Counted from the stretch's first letter, positions 1 through 9,288 are shown. The stretch is DNA of 64,000 bases from Achromobacter spanius (GCF_002812705.1 NZ_CP025030.1:2728001-2792000), one strand, 5' to 3'. Notes: generated from the sequence alone by a model not told the origin. Program-made: numbers and translations.

Positions 1-101
1 GGCTCCTTGGGTTGGGATGACGCTGTCACGATACCGGGTCGAGTTGTCATGATTCATGATGAATGAAAGGCTATTATCAATGCTTCGTGAATTAACAGGC
101 A

Positions 102-995
102 GTGGTCATGGATACCCTCAACGACTCGGCAGGCGCAGTGTTGGACCTGACCTTGTTGCGCACCTTTATCGAGGTGGTCGACTGCGGCGGCTTTGCGCTG
201 GCCGCCGATGCGCTGGCGCTCACGCCGTCGGCGGTCAGCGGCCACATCAAGCGGCTTGAAATGCTGGCCGGCGCCACTTTGCTTGCGCGCACCACGCGCA
301 GCTTCGAACTGACGCCCGCCGGCCAGACGCTGTACGCCTATGCCCGCAACATCGTCGACCTGGAACGCGAGGCCCGTGCCCGCCTGAGCGGCGCACGCTT
401 GAAGGGCCGCCTGCGTATCGGTTCGTCCGAAGACTTTGCAGGCGCGTGGCTGGCGCAAGTGCTGCAAGCCTTTCATCGGGCGCACCCGGATGCGTCGATC
501 GAGCTGAAGGTGGGCATCACCGCCGACCTGCTGCGCCAGCAGGCGCGCGGCAAGCTGGACGTGGTCTTCGGCAAGCAATGCGCGCGCGTGCAAGATGAGG
601 GCGAACTGCTGTGGGAAGAGGATTTGGTGTGGGCCTGGGGCGAAGACCAGCCCTGGGAACCCGATGCGCCCGTGCCCTTGGCGGTGTTTCCGGATCCGTG
701 CGTGTACCGCGCGGCGGCCATCGCAGCGCTCTCGCAGGCGGGCAAGCCGTGGCTGCCGGCGTTTGAAAGCGGCAGCATGGCGGGCTGCCTGGCTGCCGCG
801 CAAGCAGGCTTTGCCGTGGCGCCGGTGGCGCGCAGCCAGTTGCGCGAGGGCCTGCGCGCCTTGTCGCAAGAGGACGGCATGCCCGATCTGCCGGCGGCGC
901 GCTTCTACGCCTATTTGCGTTCAGAGGAATCCGCGGTGCAGGGTTTGGTGTCGGCGGTTCGGCAGACCGGCCAGCGGCGGCGGTTTTCGCGCTGA
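102..995 (+). CDS. LysR-family transcriptional regulator
   Basis: 297 residues, the normal length for LysR regulators. The N-terminal winged helix-turn-helix (about residues 15-75) is clear, with LALTPSAVSGHIKRLE as the recognition region, followed by a substrate-binding co-inducer domain (about 95-290). The frame opens at a GTG at 102, but an ATG two codons later at 108 gives the same protein and is equally likely. Two TCATGA copies one base apart (47-52 and 54-59) lie upstream. The next gene on the same strand is an SDR 300 bp away, so the target cannot be told from position; the window edge cuts off any divergent partner. Confidence 0.9.
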   Translation: MVMDTLNDSAGAVLDLTLLRTFIEVVDCGGFALAADALALTPSAVSGHIKRLEMLAGATLLARTTRSFELTPAGQTLYAYARNIVDLEREARARLSGARLKGRLRIGSSEDFAGAWLAQVLQAFHRAHPDASIELKVGITADLLRQQARGKLDVVFGKQCARVQDEGELLWEEDLVWAWGEDQPWEPDAPVPLAVFPDPCVYRAAAIAALSQAGKPWLPAFESGSMAGCLAAAQAGFAVAPVARSQLREGLRALSQEDGMPDLPAARFYAYLRSEESAVQGLVSAVRQTGQRRRFSR

Positions 996-1295
996 ATGCC
1001 GCGTCGAGCCCGCCTTGGCTCCAGCTTGGCGCCGCATCGACACCGCATCGAACCCGCGTCGTCTCCACATGGGTTCCTGCTCGGGCCTTGGCGCCGCGCC
1101 TACCCCGGTGCGCGGCATCAACGTAGGAATAGGCAGGTTTCCAGCAAGAACGAGCCTGTACGCACCCGCGCTCGATTCTTAATATCCCTTCCAGGCTAGG
1201 GGTTGATGTTTTCGTCATGGAAAGCGTTGTCCCGAGCCGGCCGCCAGGCATCTTGCCGGAGGCCGCAAGCACGACAAGCAAGGGAAGGGAATCGC
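996..1295. other. Intergenic stretch without a gene
   Basis: About 300 bp between the LysR gene and the SDR gene. No convincing ORF or RNA gene is seen. An 11-base direct repeat CTTGGCGCCGC occurs at 1025-1035 and 1087-1097. A good ribosome-binding run (AGGGAAGGGA, 1281-1290) precedes the SDR start, so the SDR promoter is probably in the last 100 bp. Confidence 0.5.
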
Positions 1296-2117
1296 ATGAA
1301 ATCCGAAAAAATCTGGTTGGTGACGGGCGCATCGACGGGCCTGGGCCTGGCATTGGTGCGGATGCTGCTGGACCTGGGGCACAAGGTGGCGGCGACGTCG
1401 CGGGATGGCGATGCATTGCTGGACGCGGTGGGCGCGAAGCTTGAAGGGCAGTTCCTGCCGCTGACGGTGGACGTGGCGGATGAACGCAGCGTGCGCCGCG
1501 CGGTGGCCGCCACGCTGGCGGCCTTTGGCGGGGTGGACGTGTTGGTGAACAACGCGCGGGCGGCGTGCCCGGGCTCGTTGGCCGAGCTGTCCGACGCCGA
1601 CGTGCGCGCCGCGTTTGATATCAATGTCTTCGGTGCGCTCAATATGATCCGCGCCGTATTGCCGCGCATGCGGGCGCAGGGCAGCGGGCATGTGATCAAT
1701 GTCTCGTCGATCTTGGGCTTTGATGGCAGGCATGCCGAGTGGGGCGCCTACAGCGCCGCCAAGTTCGCGGTGTGCGGCATGACCGAGGCGCTGGCGGCGC
1801 AAGCCGCGCATTGGGGCGTGCGCGTGTCGCTGGTGTACCCGGGCGCCATGCGGGCGGTATCGCCGCGTGATGGCGGCGGCTCTCCCGAGCGGGCCGCGCG
1901 CGCCGTCCAGGCGCATGACGGCGGCGATGCGGCCAAGGCGGCGCAGGCGTTGATTCAGGCGGCCGAAGCGCAGTACGCGCCGCTGCACCTGTTTCTGGGG
2001 CGCGATGCGTTTGACCAGGCGCGCGGCAAGATCCAGTCGGTGCAGCAGGAACTGGCGCGCTGGCGCGACATGTCGGTGTCCATCGGCTTCGTGGACGAGC
2101 GGCGCCTGGCGGCATGA
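1296..2117 (+). CDS. Short-chain dehydrogenase/reductase (SDR)
   Basis: 273-residue classical SDR oxidoreductase. The Rossmann motif TGASTGLG begins near residue 10, the structural motif appears as NNARAA (usual NNAG), and the active site has the catalytic Ser of VSSILG and YSAAK with catalytic Tyr and Lys. NAD(P)-linked oxidation or reduction of a small hydroxyl/keto compound is expected; the substrate cannot be read from sequence. The frame is open from 1203, but the ATG at 1296 is chosen because the SDR fold starts there and a purine-rich Shine-Dalgarno lies a few bases upstream. It stands alone between two regulators. Confidence 0.88.
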   Translation: MKSEKIWLVTGASTGLGLALVRMLLDLGHKVAATSRDGDALLDAVGAKLEGQFLPLTVDVADERSVRRAVAATLAAFGGVDVLVNNARAACPGSLAELSDADVRAAFDINVFGALNMIRAVLPRMRAQGSGHVINVSSILGFDGRHAEWGAYSAAKFAVCGMTEALAAQAAHWGVRVSLVYPGAMRAVSPRDGGGSPERAARAVQAHDGGDAAKAAQALIQAAEAQYAPLHLFLGRDAFDQARGKIQSVQQELARWRDMSVSIGFVDERRLAA

Positions 2118-2145
2118 CGAGTGGTGCGCATTGGGCGCGGTAGGC

Positions 2146-2238
2146 CGTCAAGCCGCGCGCCACGCGTGGTTTACCTGATCAGGCCGCCCGCCAAGCGTGG
2201 TGTACCCGATCAAGCCGCGCGCCGAATGCGGCTTAGCC
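2146..2238. repeat. Three-copy 31-bp imperfect tandem repeat
   Basis: Three adjacent copies built around (G)ATCAAGCCGCGCGCC: one ending at 2176, then 2177-2207 and 2208-2238. The third copy overlaps the stop codon of the TauE/SafE gene. It fills the gap between two convergent genes; no terminator hairpin is apparent here. Confidence 0.6.
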
Positions 2239-3002
2239 CGCCCAGCCTTGGGCCACTTGCCACGCGCCCAGCAAGGCCAGGCTGATCATGAAGCACAGCT
2301 TGAATGTGCGGGCCGACAGTTTTCCCCGCAGCCATTGCCCCAGCGCCATGCCGGCCAGCGCGGGTAGCAGCATCAACAGGGATGCGCTGGCGGCGCCCGG
2401 GCTGTAGCCGCCGTTGAGCCACAGCCCCGCCGCCAGCGCCACCGTAGACACCGTAAATGAAATGCCCATGGCCTGGATCAATCCGTCCTTGCCCAGGTTC
2501 AAGGCTTGCAGGTAGGGCACGGCGGGAATCACGAACACCCCGGTGGCCGCCGTGATCACGCCGGTGATCGTGCCCACCAGCGCGCCCAGCACGCGCTCGT
2601 GCCGGCGCGGCACGCTGGGCGGCGAACCGAACAGGCCCCACGCGGCATAGGCGATCAGCGCCAGCCCCAGGCAAACACTGGCCCAACGCCCGCTGGGCGC
2701 GCCCAGCCACATCGCACCGGCCAGCGTTCCCACGCACACGCCGACCTGCATGGTGCCGATGCGCCGCAGGGTAGGCGCCAAGTGGGCCAGGGTCGCGCCT
2801 GCCACAGGTTGGTGATCAAGGATGGCACGATCAGCAAGGCGGCGGCCTGCGCGGGCGCCATCACCAAGGCCAGCATTGCCATGGAAATAGTGGGCAGCCC
2901 CAAGCCCACCACGCCCTTGACCACACCGGCCAGGACGAACACGGCGACGACGGCGGCCAGTATTGCCGGGGTGCCGCCGGGCAAGAGATCCATCGTCGTC
3001 AT
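2233..3002 (-). pseudogene. TauE/SafE-family permease, frameshifted
   Basis: Together the two halves give one TauE/SafE (sulfite/organosulfonate or sulfolactate exporter-like) membrane protein of about 256 residues with roughly eight hydrophobic segments. The 5' part (start ATG at 3002, MTTMDLLPGG) reads correctly through PSLITNLWQ near 2799. The rest of the family sequence continues in another frame (GATLAHLAP... to the TAA at 2233). The total of 770 bp is one base short of a whole number of codons, which points to a single-base loss near 2790-2805. In the N-terminal frame the protein would be a 115-residue fragment. It is divergent from a LysR gene (3244), a usual arrangement for this family. 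It could be a real pseudogene or a sequencing error. Confidence 0.8.
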
Positions 3003-3243
3003 GTCGCCACCGTGTGGTGGGCAGGGCTATGGCCTTGCCTGATGCTGACCACGAATGGGCGGAGGTCAGCCGGGCAGGCGTGCTTGCCGGCGGGATGTGG
3101 GCTTGGCGTGGAATTCGTCATTTTTTAAGGCCATTCAAGTCATTGATAGACGAATTCTGCTCCGCATTGCGCCGCCATCGATATCGGGATCTTGCATAGC
3201 CGTCCTATGGCTGAGCCATAGGCTCGCATGCTACGCTGGCCGC

Positions 3244-4206
3244 ATGCGATTCGACCTGACCGACCTTCGTCTTTTCCTCAACGTGCAGGAATCGGGCTCC
3301 ATCACAGCGGGCGCCAAGCGCAGCTATATGACGCTGGCGTCGGCCAGTGAACGCATCCGGGGCATGGAAGGCGACCTGGGCGTGCCGCTGTTGCTGCGCG
3401 CGCCTCGCGGCGTGGAGCCCACCCCGGCCGGCCAGACGCTGGCGCATCACGCGCGCGTTGTGCTGGCGCAGATCGACCGCATGCGCGGCGAGCTCGACCA
3501 CTTTGGCCACGGCCTGAAAGGGCATGTGCGCGTGCTGTGCAACACCACGGCCTTAAGTGAATACCTGCCGCCCGTGTTGGGCGATTTTCTGCGCGACCAT
3601 CCTCGTGTGTCGGTGGACCTGGAAGAAAAATCCAGCCTGGAAATTGCCGATGCCTTGCGCGCGGGCACCTGCGATATCGGGGTGCTGGCGGACTCGGCGG
3701 ACCTGCATGGGCTGCATCCCCAGACCTTTCGCCATGATCCGCTGACCGTGATCGTGCCGCGTGGCCATGCGCTGGCGCAGCGGCAGTCGGTCACGCTGAG
3801 CGAGGTAACGGACGAGGCTTTCGTGGGGCTGGTCGAAGGCAGTGCCTTGCAAGACCATATTGCGCATCACGCGCGGCGTAGCGGCAAGGTGTTGTCGTAC
3901 CGCGTGCGTTTGCGCGGCTTCGATGCGGTGTGCCGGATGGTGGGGCAAGGCGTGGGCATCGCGATCGTGCCGCGCGTGGCGGCCGTGCGCCTGGGTCGGG
4001 CGGCGGGCGTGCAGCGCGTGGCGCTGGCCGATGCCTGGGCCGCGCGCAACTTGGTGTTGTGCGTGCGTGACGCGCTGCCGCCGTATGCCGCCGAACTGGT
4101 GACGTACGCGCTGCGCGATGCCCCGGTTACGAACGCACCAAGGGGCGGGCCTTTTGCAGATGGCCCGGCGCAAACCACGAGCCGGAAGCGACCGCGGCCA
4201 GAATGA
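3244..4206 (+). CDS. LysR-family regulator divergent from the TauE/SafE gene
   Basis: 320 residues with N-terminal HTH (about 1-65) and periplasmic-binding-like effector domain (about 90-290). The open frame begins at 3055, but ATG 3244 (MRFDLTDLRLFL) is the family N-terminus. It faces away from the TauE/SafE permease across 241 bp, so it is the probable regulator of that transporter. The C-terminus carries a basic, proline-rich tail of about 30 residues that is antisense to the last 80 bp of the MATE gene (4127-4206). Such long convergent coding overlap is unusual; the tail may be a recent read-through extension. Confidence 0.88.
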   Translation: MRFDLTDLRLFLNVQESGSITAGAKRSYMTLASASERIRGMEGDLGVPLLLRAPRGVEPTPAGQTLAHHARVVLAQIDRMRGELDHFGHGLKGHVRVLCNTTALSEYLPPVLGDFLRDHPRVSVDLEEKSSLEIADALRAGTCDIGVLADSADLHGLHPQTFRHDPLTVIVPRGHALAQRQSVTLSEVTDEAFVGLVEGSALQDHIAHHARRSGKVLSYRVRLRGFDAVCRMVGQGVGIAIVPRVAAVRLGRAAGVQRVALADAWAARNLVLCVRDALPPYAAELVTYALRDAPVTNAPRGGPFADGPAQTTSRKRPRPE

Positions 4207-5545
4207 TCAAGCCGTACAGGCACATCGCCACGGCCGCCACCAGGAAGAACACCGTCAGCGACCCGGTCAGGTGCAGCGCGATGGCGCCCGCGCCCACCGC
4301 CGTCACCAGGCGCAGGCCGCCGGCCACCAACGGCCACTTCAAGCGCCCCGCGCCTTGCGAGGCGAAGTACATCGAAAACCCCAACGCAAAGAATCCGTAC
4401 ACAGGACCGACGGTGCGCAGGTAGTCGGCGCCGGCTTGCAGCATGTGGTCTTCGGCGCCGAACAGCCGCAGCCAGGCCTCGGGGAAAAACGCCGCCGTCA
4501 GCCCGATGGCTTCGGCCAGCACGAAGGCCATGGCGCCGCCCGTCAACGCAATACGCATTGCGCGCTCGGGCCGCCCCGCGCCGATGTTGGACGCCACCAT
4601 CGCAACCATCGGTGCGCCCAGCCCGAAGGCAATGGGCATCAGCAAATATTCCAGCCGCACGGCAATGCCGTAGCCGGCCACGGCGGCCGTGCCGGCATAG
4701 GCGCCGACCAAGGCCGCCGTCAGCGCCACCACGGCATTGGTCAGCAGCGGGTTCAGAGTTGCCAATGCGCCCACGCTAAGAATGCTGCGCATCAGTGTCC
4801 AGTGCAGCCGGCTCGCGACCAGCCGCGCGGGGTTGCGGCCGCTGGCGCAGTAGAGTCCCAGGATCAGCGCGCCCACGCCGTAGTAGATGACGAGTGCCCA
4901 ACCGCCGCCCGCTACGCCCAGGGCGGGAAACGGACCCCAACCGAAGATCAGGCAGGGCGACAAGGGCACCAGCAGCAAGGCCCCGCCGCAGATCACCGCG
5001 CCTGGCACCAGCATGTTGCCGGTGCCCCGGATGACGCTGGCAAAAGCGTTCATCAGCCACATCAGGACGATGCCGCCGAAGATCACGTTGGAATAGGTCA
5101 GCGCGGCGTCCAGCGCTTCGCCTTGTGCGCCCAGCGCGCGATACAACTGCGGCCCGAAGGCCAGCATCAGCACACAGAAGAGCATGCCCAAGATCGCGTT
5201 GAGCACCACGGCGTGCAGCACCAGTTGGTCTGCTTCCTGCCGGCGCCCCCCGCCCAGCGCGCGCGCCACGGCCGCAGAAATGCCGCCGCCCATCGCGCCT
5301 TGCGACATATTGCCCATCAGGAACAGCACCGGCACCACCAGCGCCACGCCAGCCAGCACCGAGGTGCCCAACCGCGCCAGGAACCAGGTTTCGATCAGGC
5401 TGGTGGCGGACTGCGCCGTCATCATCAACACATTGGGCCAGGCCAGGCGGGCCAGCGTGGGGGCAATGGGCGCGTCAAGCATGGCTTGCAGGCGCGGGTT
5501 GGTGGAGCTTGCCGTGGGGGAGGGTGATGGGGGGCTGGCTGACAT
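4127..5545 (-). CDS. MATE-family multidrug/toxin efflux transporter
   Basis: About 472 residues, the normal MATE/NorM length, with twelve hydrophobic segments in two similar halves (MatE domains about 20-180 and 245-410). MATE proteins extrude cationic drugs or metabolites in exchange for Na+ or H+. The frame is open to 5593, but ATG 5545 (MSASPPSPSP) is preferred because the extra 16 residues are basic and unlike the family. It is divergent from a MarR regulator at 5744, which suggests substrate-responsive control. Its 3' end overlaps the convergent LysR gene. Confidence 0.92.
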   Translation of the reverse strand: MSASPPSPSPTASSTNPRLQAMLDAPIAPTLARLAWPNVLMMTAQSATSLIETWFLARLGTSVLAGVALVVPVLFLMGNMSQGAMGGGISAAVARALGGGRRQEADQLVLHAVVLNAILGMLFCVLMLAFGPQLYRALGAQGEALDAALTYSNVIFGGIVLMWLMNAFASVIRGTGNMLVPGAVICGGALLLVPLSPCLIFGWGPFPALGVAGGGWALVIYYGVGALILGLYCASGRNPARLVASRLHWTLMRSILSVGALATLNPLLTNAVVALTAALVGAYAGTAAVAGYGIAVRLEYLLMPIAFGLGAPMVAMVASNIGAGRPERAMRIALTGGAMAFVLAEAIGLTAAFFPEAWLRLFGAEDHMLQAGADYLRTVGPVYGFFALGFSMYFASQGAGRLKWPLVAGGLRLVTAVGAGAIALHLTGSLTVFFLVAAVAMCLYGLIILAAVASGSWFAPGHLQKARPLVRS

Positions 5546-5582
5546 GAGCGTAGGCCGGAATGGAGTGCGATAAAATTTACGT

Positions 5583-5590
5583 GCATATGC
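5583..5590. promoter_or_regulatory. Palindrome in the MATE/MarR divergent promoter
   Basis: Perfect GCATATGC in the only AT-rich part of the 198-bp divergent promoter region. MarR dimers bind short palindromes in such positions, so this is a candidate operator core. It rests on position and symmetry alone. Confidence 0.3.
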
Positions 5591-5743
5591 CAATATCTGT
5601 CAAGAATGGGCTGGACGCGAGGCGACCCCGGCAGTAGGGTATTGACCTGCCTGACCCGGTTTGCTGTCGCTGTCGCTGCGCTTGCCTTCGCCTTAAGTCC
5701 TTGTCCTTGTCCTTGCCCTTGCTGTTGTTCTATTCCTGCCCCC

Positions 5744-6220
5744 ATGTCCGACGCTGAACCCTCTGCCCCCGCCACCATCACGGACCCGCTGGTCTGCAAC
5801 GGCGCCGCCTTGCGCAAGGCGACCCGGCGCGTGTCGCAGTTGTATGACACGGTGCTTGCGCCTTGCGGCTTGAAGGTGTCGCAGCATTCCATCCTGATCC
5901 ACATTGCCCGCGCGGGTTCGCCGTCCATGACCGACCTGGCGCGCGCGCTGGTGCTGGACCGCTCGGCGCTGGCGCACAACCTGAAGCCGCTGGAACGCGA
6001 CGGTTATGTGGAAATGTCGCGCGACGAGCGTGATGGGCGTAGCCGCCGCGTGGCGCTGACCGACGCTGGCCGCGCCAAGCTGGCCGAGTCCAAACGCTTG
6101 TGGAAAGATGCGCAAAGCCGTTTCGAAGCGGCGTACGGCGCTGAGCGCGCCGCCGCGTTGCGCCATGCGCTGGCGGACATTTTTTCCGACGAGTTCGCGC
6201 TGGCCTTTAGTCGCGGCTAG
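5744..6220 (+). CDS. MarR-family transcriptional regulator
   Basis: 158 residues. The winged helix-turn-helix is evident (SMTDLARALVLDRSALAHNLKPLERDGYVEM), followed by the MarR wing DERDGRSRRVALTDAG. The frame is open upstream through a CCTTGT-type hexanucleotide run (about 5697-5720) that would encode a meaningless CPCPCP stretch, so ATG 5744 is taken as the start. Divergent from the MATE pump, which it most likely represses. Its stop codon overlaps the stop of the convergent EamA gene by 4 bp. Confidence 0.9.
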   Translation: MSDAEPSAPATITDPLVCNGAALRKATRRVSQLYDTVLAPCGLKVSQHSILIHIARAGSPSMTDLARALVLDRSALAHNLKPLERDGYVEMSRDERDGRSRRVALTDAGRAKLAESKRLWKDAQSRFEAAYGAERAAALRHALADIFSDEFALAFSRG

Positions 6221-7128
6221 TGCTTAGCGATTAGTGGCCGGCGGCTAGCGCGCGCGGCCAGACCCTGCATCAACACGCCGGCCAGCACGCACCCCATGCC
6301 GGCCGCTTGGGCCAGCGTGACCGTTTCACCCAGCACACTGGCGGCCAGCAGCACCGCGCACACAGGCGCCAGCGCGGTGAACAGCGCCGCTTCCGATCCG
6401 CGCACGCGCGCAGCACCCGCATACCAGAGCAGAAATCCCCCCACCGTGGGCACGAGCGCGTAATAGCCCACCGCCATCACGGCGTCGGTCGACATGTTCA
6501 ATGTCCAAGGCGACTCGGCCAAACTTGCCAGCGCCGAAAATGCCAGGCCGAATCCCGCCATCACCGTCGACAGCGCCAGCGGCGGTACGGGCACGCGCAA
6601 GCGCTTGTTGAGCAGGACGAAAAGCCCTTCGCACACGACCGCGCCCAGAATCAGTGCATTGCCGGTCCACGACGTGGCCCGGTCCGCGTTTGCGCCGTCA
6701 CGAGCCATGAGCCAGACGCCGAAAGCCGCCATGGCGATGGCGCCCAGCGTGGCCTTGCCCGGGCGTTCGCCCAGCACCAGCACGGCGATGGCGGCGGACA
6801 CCAGCGGCAAGGTGCCCAGGATGATGCCGCCATCCACGGCCGAGGCGCGTTGCAAGCCAGCGATCAACAGCGTCGTATAGCCCACGCTGCCGGCAATGGC
6901 CTGCGCCGCCAGCAGCAGCCAGTCACGCCTTTGCAGGCGGGGCAGGCGCGCGCCGGTAGCGGCCATCAGCAAGGCGAAGCAGGGCAGCGCGATGGCGAAA
7001 CGCAGGGCGGTGGCGGTGAAGGGCGGCATGCCCGCCCCGATGATCTTGCTGGCGATGACCGTGCTGCCCACCAGCGCCATGGCCGCAGCCAGAAAGCCAT
7101 AACCCCACATTCGTTTGTTCGTGTCCAT
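6217..7128 (-). CDS. EamA/DMT-family transporter
   Basis: About 303 residues with ten predicted transmembrane segments in two EamA repeats (about 10-140 and 155-290). These inner-membrane carriers of the drug/metabolite superfamily usually export amino acids or metabolites; the substrate is unknown. ATG 7128 (MDTNKRMWGYGFLAAAM) is preferred over the ATG at 7152. An AraC-family gene lies upstream on the same strand, 198 bp away, so co-regulation is possible. Confidence 0.9.
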   Translation of the reverse strand: MDTNKRMWGYGFLAAAMALVGSTVIASKIIGAGMPPFTATALRFAIALPCFALLMAATGARLPRLQRRDWLLLAAQAIAGSVGYTTLLIAGLQRASAVDGGIILGTLPLVSAAIAVLVLGERPGKATLGAIAMAAFGVWLMARDGANADRATSWTGNALILGAVVCEGLFVLLNKRLRVPVPPLALSTVMAGFGLAFSALASLAESPWTLNMSTDAVMAVGYYALVPTVGGFLLWYAGAARVRGSEAALFTALAPVCAVLLAASVLGETVTLAQAAGMGCVLAGVLMQGLAARASRRPLIAKH

Positions 7129-7199
7129 TGCCGTGCCAAGTGTGGAAAGCATGCAGCGTAGGGCGCATGGGCACGGCCGGTCTTGAACGAAATTGCAGC

Positions 7200-7330
7200 G
7201 GGTGAGTGCAGGCGCGGGTTTAGATCAGGCGCTGATCCACGCGCGGATCCGGGCTTAGGCTCGGGTCCAGGTCCAGCTCCAGGTCTGGGAGCGGGTCCAG
7301 GCGCGGAGCCAAGCTCAGATCCCGGCTCAG
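7200..7330. repeat. GC-rich degenerate short-repeat patch
   Basis: The gap between the AraC and EamA genes contains many variants of GGTCCAG and GCTCAG (for example GGGTCCAGGTCCAGCTCCAG near 7263). It is low-complexity sequence without coding character. It may affect transcription from AraC into EamA, but no terminator is evident. Confidence 0.4.
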
Positions 7331-8151
7331 GCCGGGCAAGCCGCAATCGCGTAGTGGCCAGGCGACACGCCGTAGGTGCGAACGAACAGCCGCGTCATGT
7401 GGCTTTGGTCGGCAAAGCCGCTGGCGGCGGCGGCGTCGGCCAGCGTCATGCCGCGCCGAATCAACTGGCGCGCCAGCAGCAGGCGCCGCTGTATTTGATA
7501 CGCATGCGGCGTCAGGCCCGTGGCGTGGGCAAAGGCGCGCAGCACCTGATAACGGCTAAGCCCGCTGGCGGTGGCCAGGTCCGCCAGCGACAGCGTGGCG
7601 GCGGGGTCGTCGTCGATCAGGCTGCGCGCGTGGCGCAGGGAGGCCGGCGCGCCCAGGCTGGCCTCAAGCGCCAGGCACCGCGTGCCGTCGCCGCGCGCCT
7701 GTGCCAGGATGCGCAGCAACAGCGCGTCGCAGGCCAGCGGCGCGGGGACGCTGATGGCGTGTGCGTACAGCGTCAAGACGTCGCGCGCCAAGGCGGGCTG
7801 GCGTTGCGCGGGGTGTTCGAATTCGTAGATGGCGCCGGCGCGGCCGTCTTCATCCAGATCGCTGGCCGCTTGCGCCACCACGCCGGGGTCCAGGTACAGC
7901 ATCTGCCAGGCGCGTGGGGTGTCGCCGATGGGCGCGCCGTCATGGACTTCGCCCGGGTTGACGGTGATGACGTGGCCCGGGCCGGCGCGAACCTGCCCGC
8001 GTCCGCTGTGCGACACCTGCGCGCCCTGGCGCATCACGCCAATGCCGAACTGGTCATGCGTATGCCGCGCAAAGGCATGGCGGCTGCGCGCGGCCACGGC
8101 CTGCACGCCGGCAAGCGCGCTGCGATGCATCAGGAATTGGTCAGAGGGCAT
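7327..8151 (-). CDS. AraC-family transcriptional regulator
   Basis: 274 residues: an N-terminal cupin-like ligand domain (about 15-150, with HTHDQFGIGVM) and a C-terminal AraC double HTH (about 170-270, LADLATASGLSRYQVLRAF and ASGFADQSHMTRLF). The domain order is that of AraC regulators commonly found beside LysE/EamA exporters. It is upstream of, and co-directional with, the EamA gene. It lies 20 bp after the LysR gene on the same strand. Confidence 0.9.
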   Translation of the reverse strand: MPSDQFLMHRSALAGVQAVAARSRHAFARHTHDQFGIGVMRQGAQVSHSGRGQVRAGPGHVITVNPGEVHDGAPIGDTPRAWQMLYLDPGVVAQAASDLDEDGRAGAIYEFEHPAQRQPALARDVLTLYAHAISVPAPLACDALLLRILAQARGDGTRCLALEASLGAPASLRHARSLIDDDPAATLSLADLATASGLSRYQVLRAFAHATGLTPHAYQIQRRLLLARQLIRRGMTLADAAAASGFADQSHMTRLFVRTYGVSPGHYAIAACPA

Positions 8152-8171
8152 GGGTGTCGGGCAGGAAAGGT

Positions 8172-9146
8172 TCAGGCAGCAGGCCGCGCTCCCTTGGTAT
8201 ACACCTCGCGCAGGGCGGACGCAAAGAGCGCGTCCACGTTGCGCCGCAGGCCGTCGGCGCGGGTAAACAGCGAGATCGGCGGCAAGGTCCAGTCAAACGA
8301 GTAGGGCACGATGGCCGCGCCGGCAATCCGCACCAGTTCGTCGGCGATGTCGGCGGGCAGGATCGACACCGCGCGGTCGCTGGCGACGATCATTTCGCCG
8401 ATCAGCTTGGACGAATCGCTTTGCACCGACGGCGGGGGCGGCGCCAGGCCGGCGCGCAGGAAAATGTCGGCCACCTGTTCACGGATGGGGCTGCCCGGCG
8501 TGCCCAGGATCCAGTCCAGATCCGCGAGCCGGTTCCATTCCAGCCGCGACCGCCCCAGCCGAGCCGCCAGGCGCCGGCTGGCGATCAGGCGCGGTTGCTG
8601 GTGGTAGAGCACTTCAAAATCGATATTGCTCAGGTCCACCGACGGCGTGGCCCAGCCCACCACGATATCCAGCGTGTGGTCGCGAAGTTGGCGCAGCAGG
8701 GCCGGCCCCTGGCCTTCGTGGATGGTGGCGGTGATGCGCCGCCCTTGCGGCAAGGTCCGGCTGATGGCGGCAGACAGCATCTGGCCCGACACGAACGGGA
8801 TGACGCCGATATGCAGATGGGCGGCATGGCCGGCCGCCACCGCCTCCATTTCCTGCACCAAGTGGCCCAGGTCGTGGACCAGGCCCCGCGCGCGCGCCAG
8901 CACCACCGCGCCCAAGGGGGTCGGGGTCATGCCCCGGACCGAGCGGTCGAACAGCGGCACGTCGAACATGCTTTCCAGTTCGGCCAGGGCGTTCGTGACG
9001 GCGGGCTGGCTGGTGGCCATGTGCTCGGCCACCCGGGTCAGCGACCCGTGCTGCTCGATTTGCAGCAGCAGCATCAGGTGGCGCATCTTCAGCCGCGAGG
9101 TCAGTTTCCGGATAACGGCATCCGGGTCAAAGGCCGTCATAGACAC
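8172..9146 (-). CDS. LysR-family transcriptional regulator, divergent from malic enzyme
   Basis: 324 residues. HTH at about 20-80 (HGSLTRVAEHMATSQPAVTNALAELE) and effector domain at about 105-310; the N-terminus (KLTSRLKMRHLMLLLQIEQHGSL) resembles the GbpR/CbbR-like branch. Either the ATG at 9146 or the one at 9140 could start it. It is divergent from the malic enzyme gene, and the intergenic region holds an inverted repeat (9149-9156 and 9191-9198), so it may control maeB. Confidence 0.88.
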   Translation of the reverse strand: MSMTAFDPDAVIRKLTSRLKMRHLMLLLQIEQHGSLTRVAEHMATSQPAVTNALAELESMFDVPLFDRSVRGMTPTPLGAVVLARARGLVHDLGHLVQEMEAVAAGHAAHLHIGVIPFVSGQMLSAAISRTLPQGRRITATIHEGQGPALLRQLRDHTLDIVVGWATPSVDLSNIDFEVLYHQQPRLIASRRLAARLGRSRLEWNRLADLDWILGTPGSPIREQVADIFLRAGLAPPPPSVQSDSSKLIGEMIVASDRAVSILPADIADELVRIAGAAIVPYSFDWTLPPISLFTRADGLRRNVDALFASALREVYTKGARPAA

Positions 9147-9148
9147 GT

Positions 9149-9198
9149 CATAAGGTAAAGGTAATGGGACGATATTAAATCCGAATCATCACCTTATG
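9149..9198. promoter_or_regulatory. Inverted repeat in the LysR/maeB divergent promoter
   Basis: Perfect 8-bp arms CATAAGGT (9149-9156) and ACCTTATG (9191-9198), 34 bp apart, in an unusually AT-rich stretch just upstream of the LysR start. The spacing suits two contacts of a LysR tetramer, but it could equally be chance. Confidence 0.4.
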
Positions 9199-9288
9199 CC
9201 TGTCCGCCTAGAATTTTTCCCATATCGAAGCCCGGCCTACGCGCCAGCATTCCCGTCACCTATTCAAGTCAAACGAGGCTACCGCCAC

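Noticed and set aside
4118..5527. 469-codon plus-strand open frame
   Set aside because: Antisense to the MATE gene, with Gln/His/Arg bias and no family resemblance.
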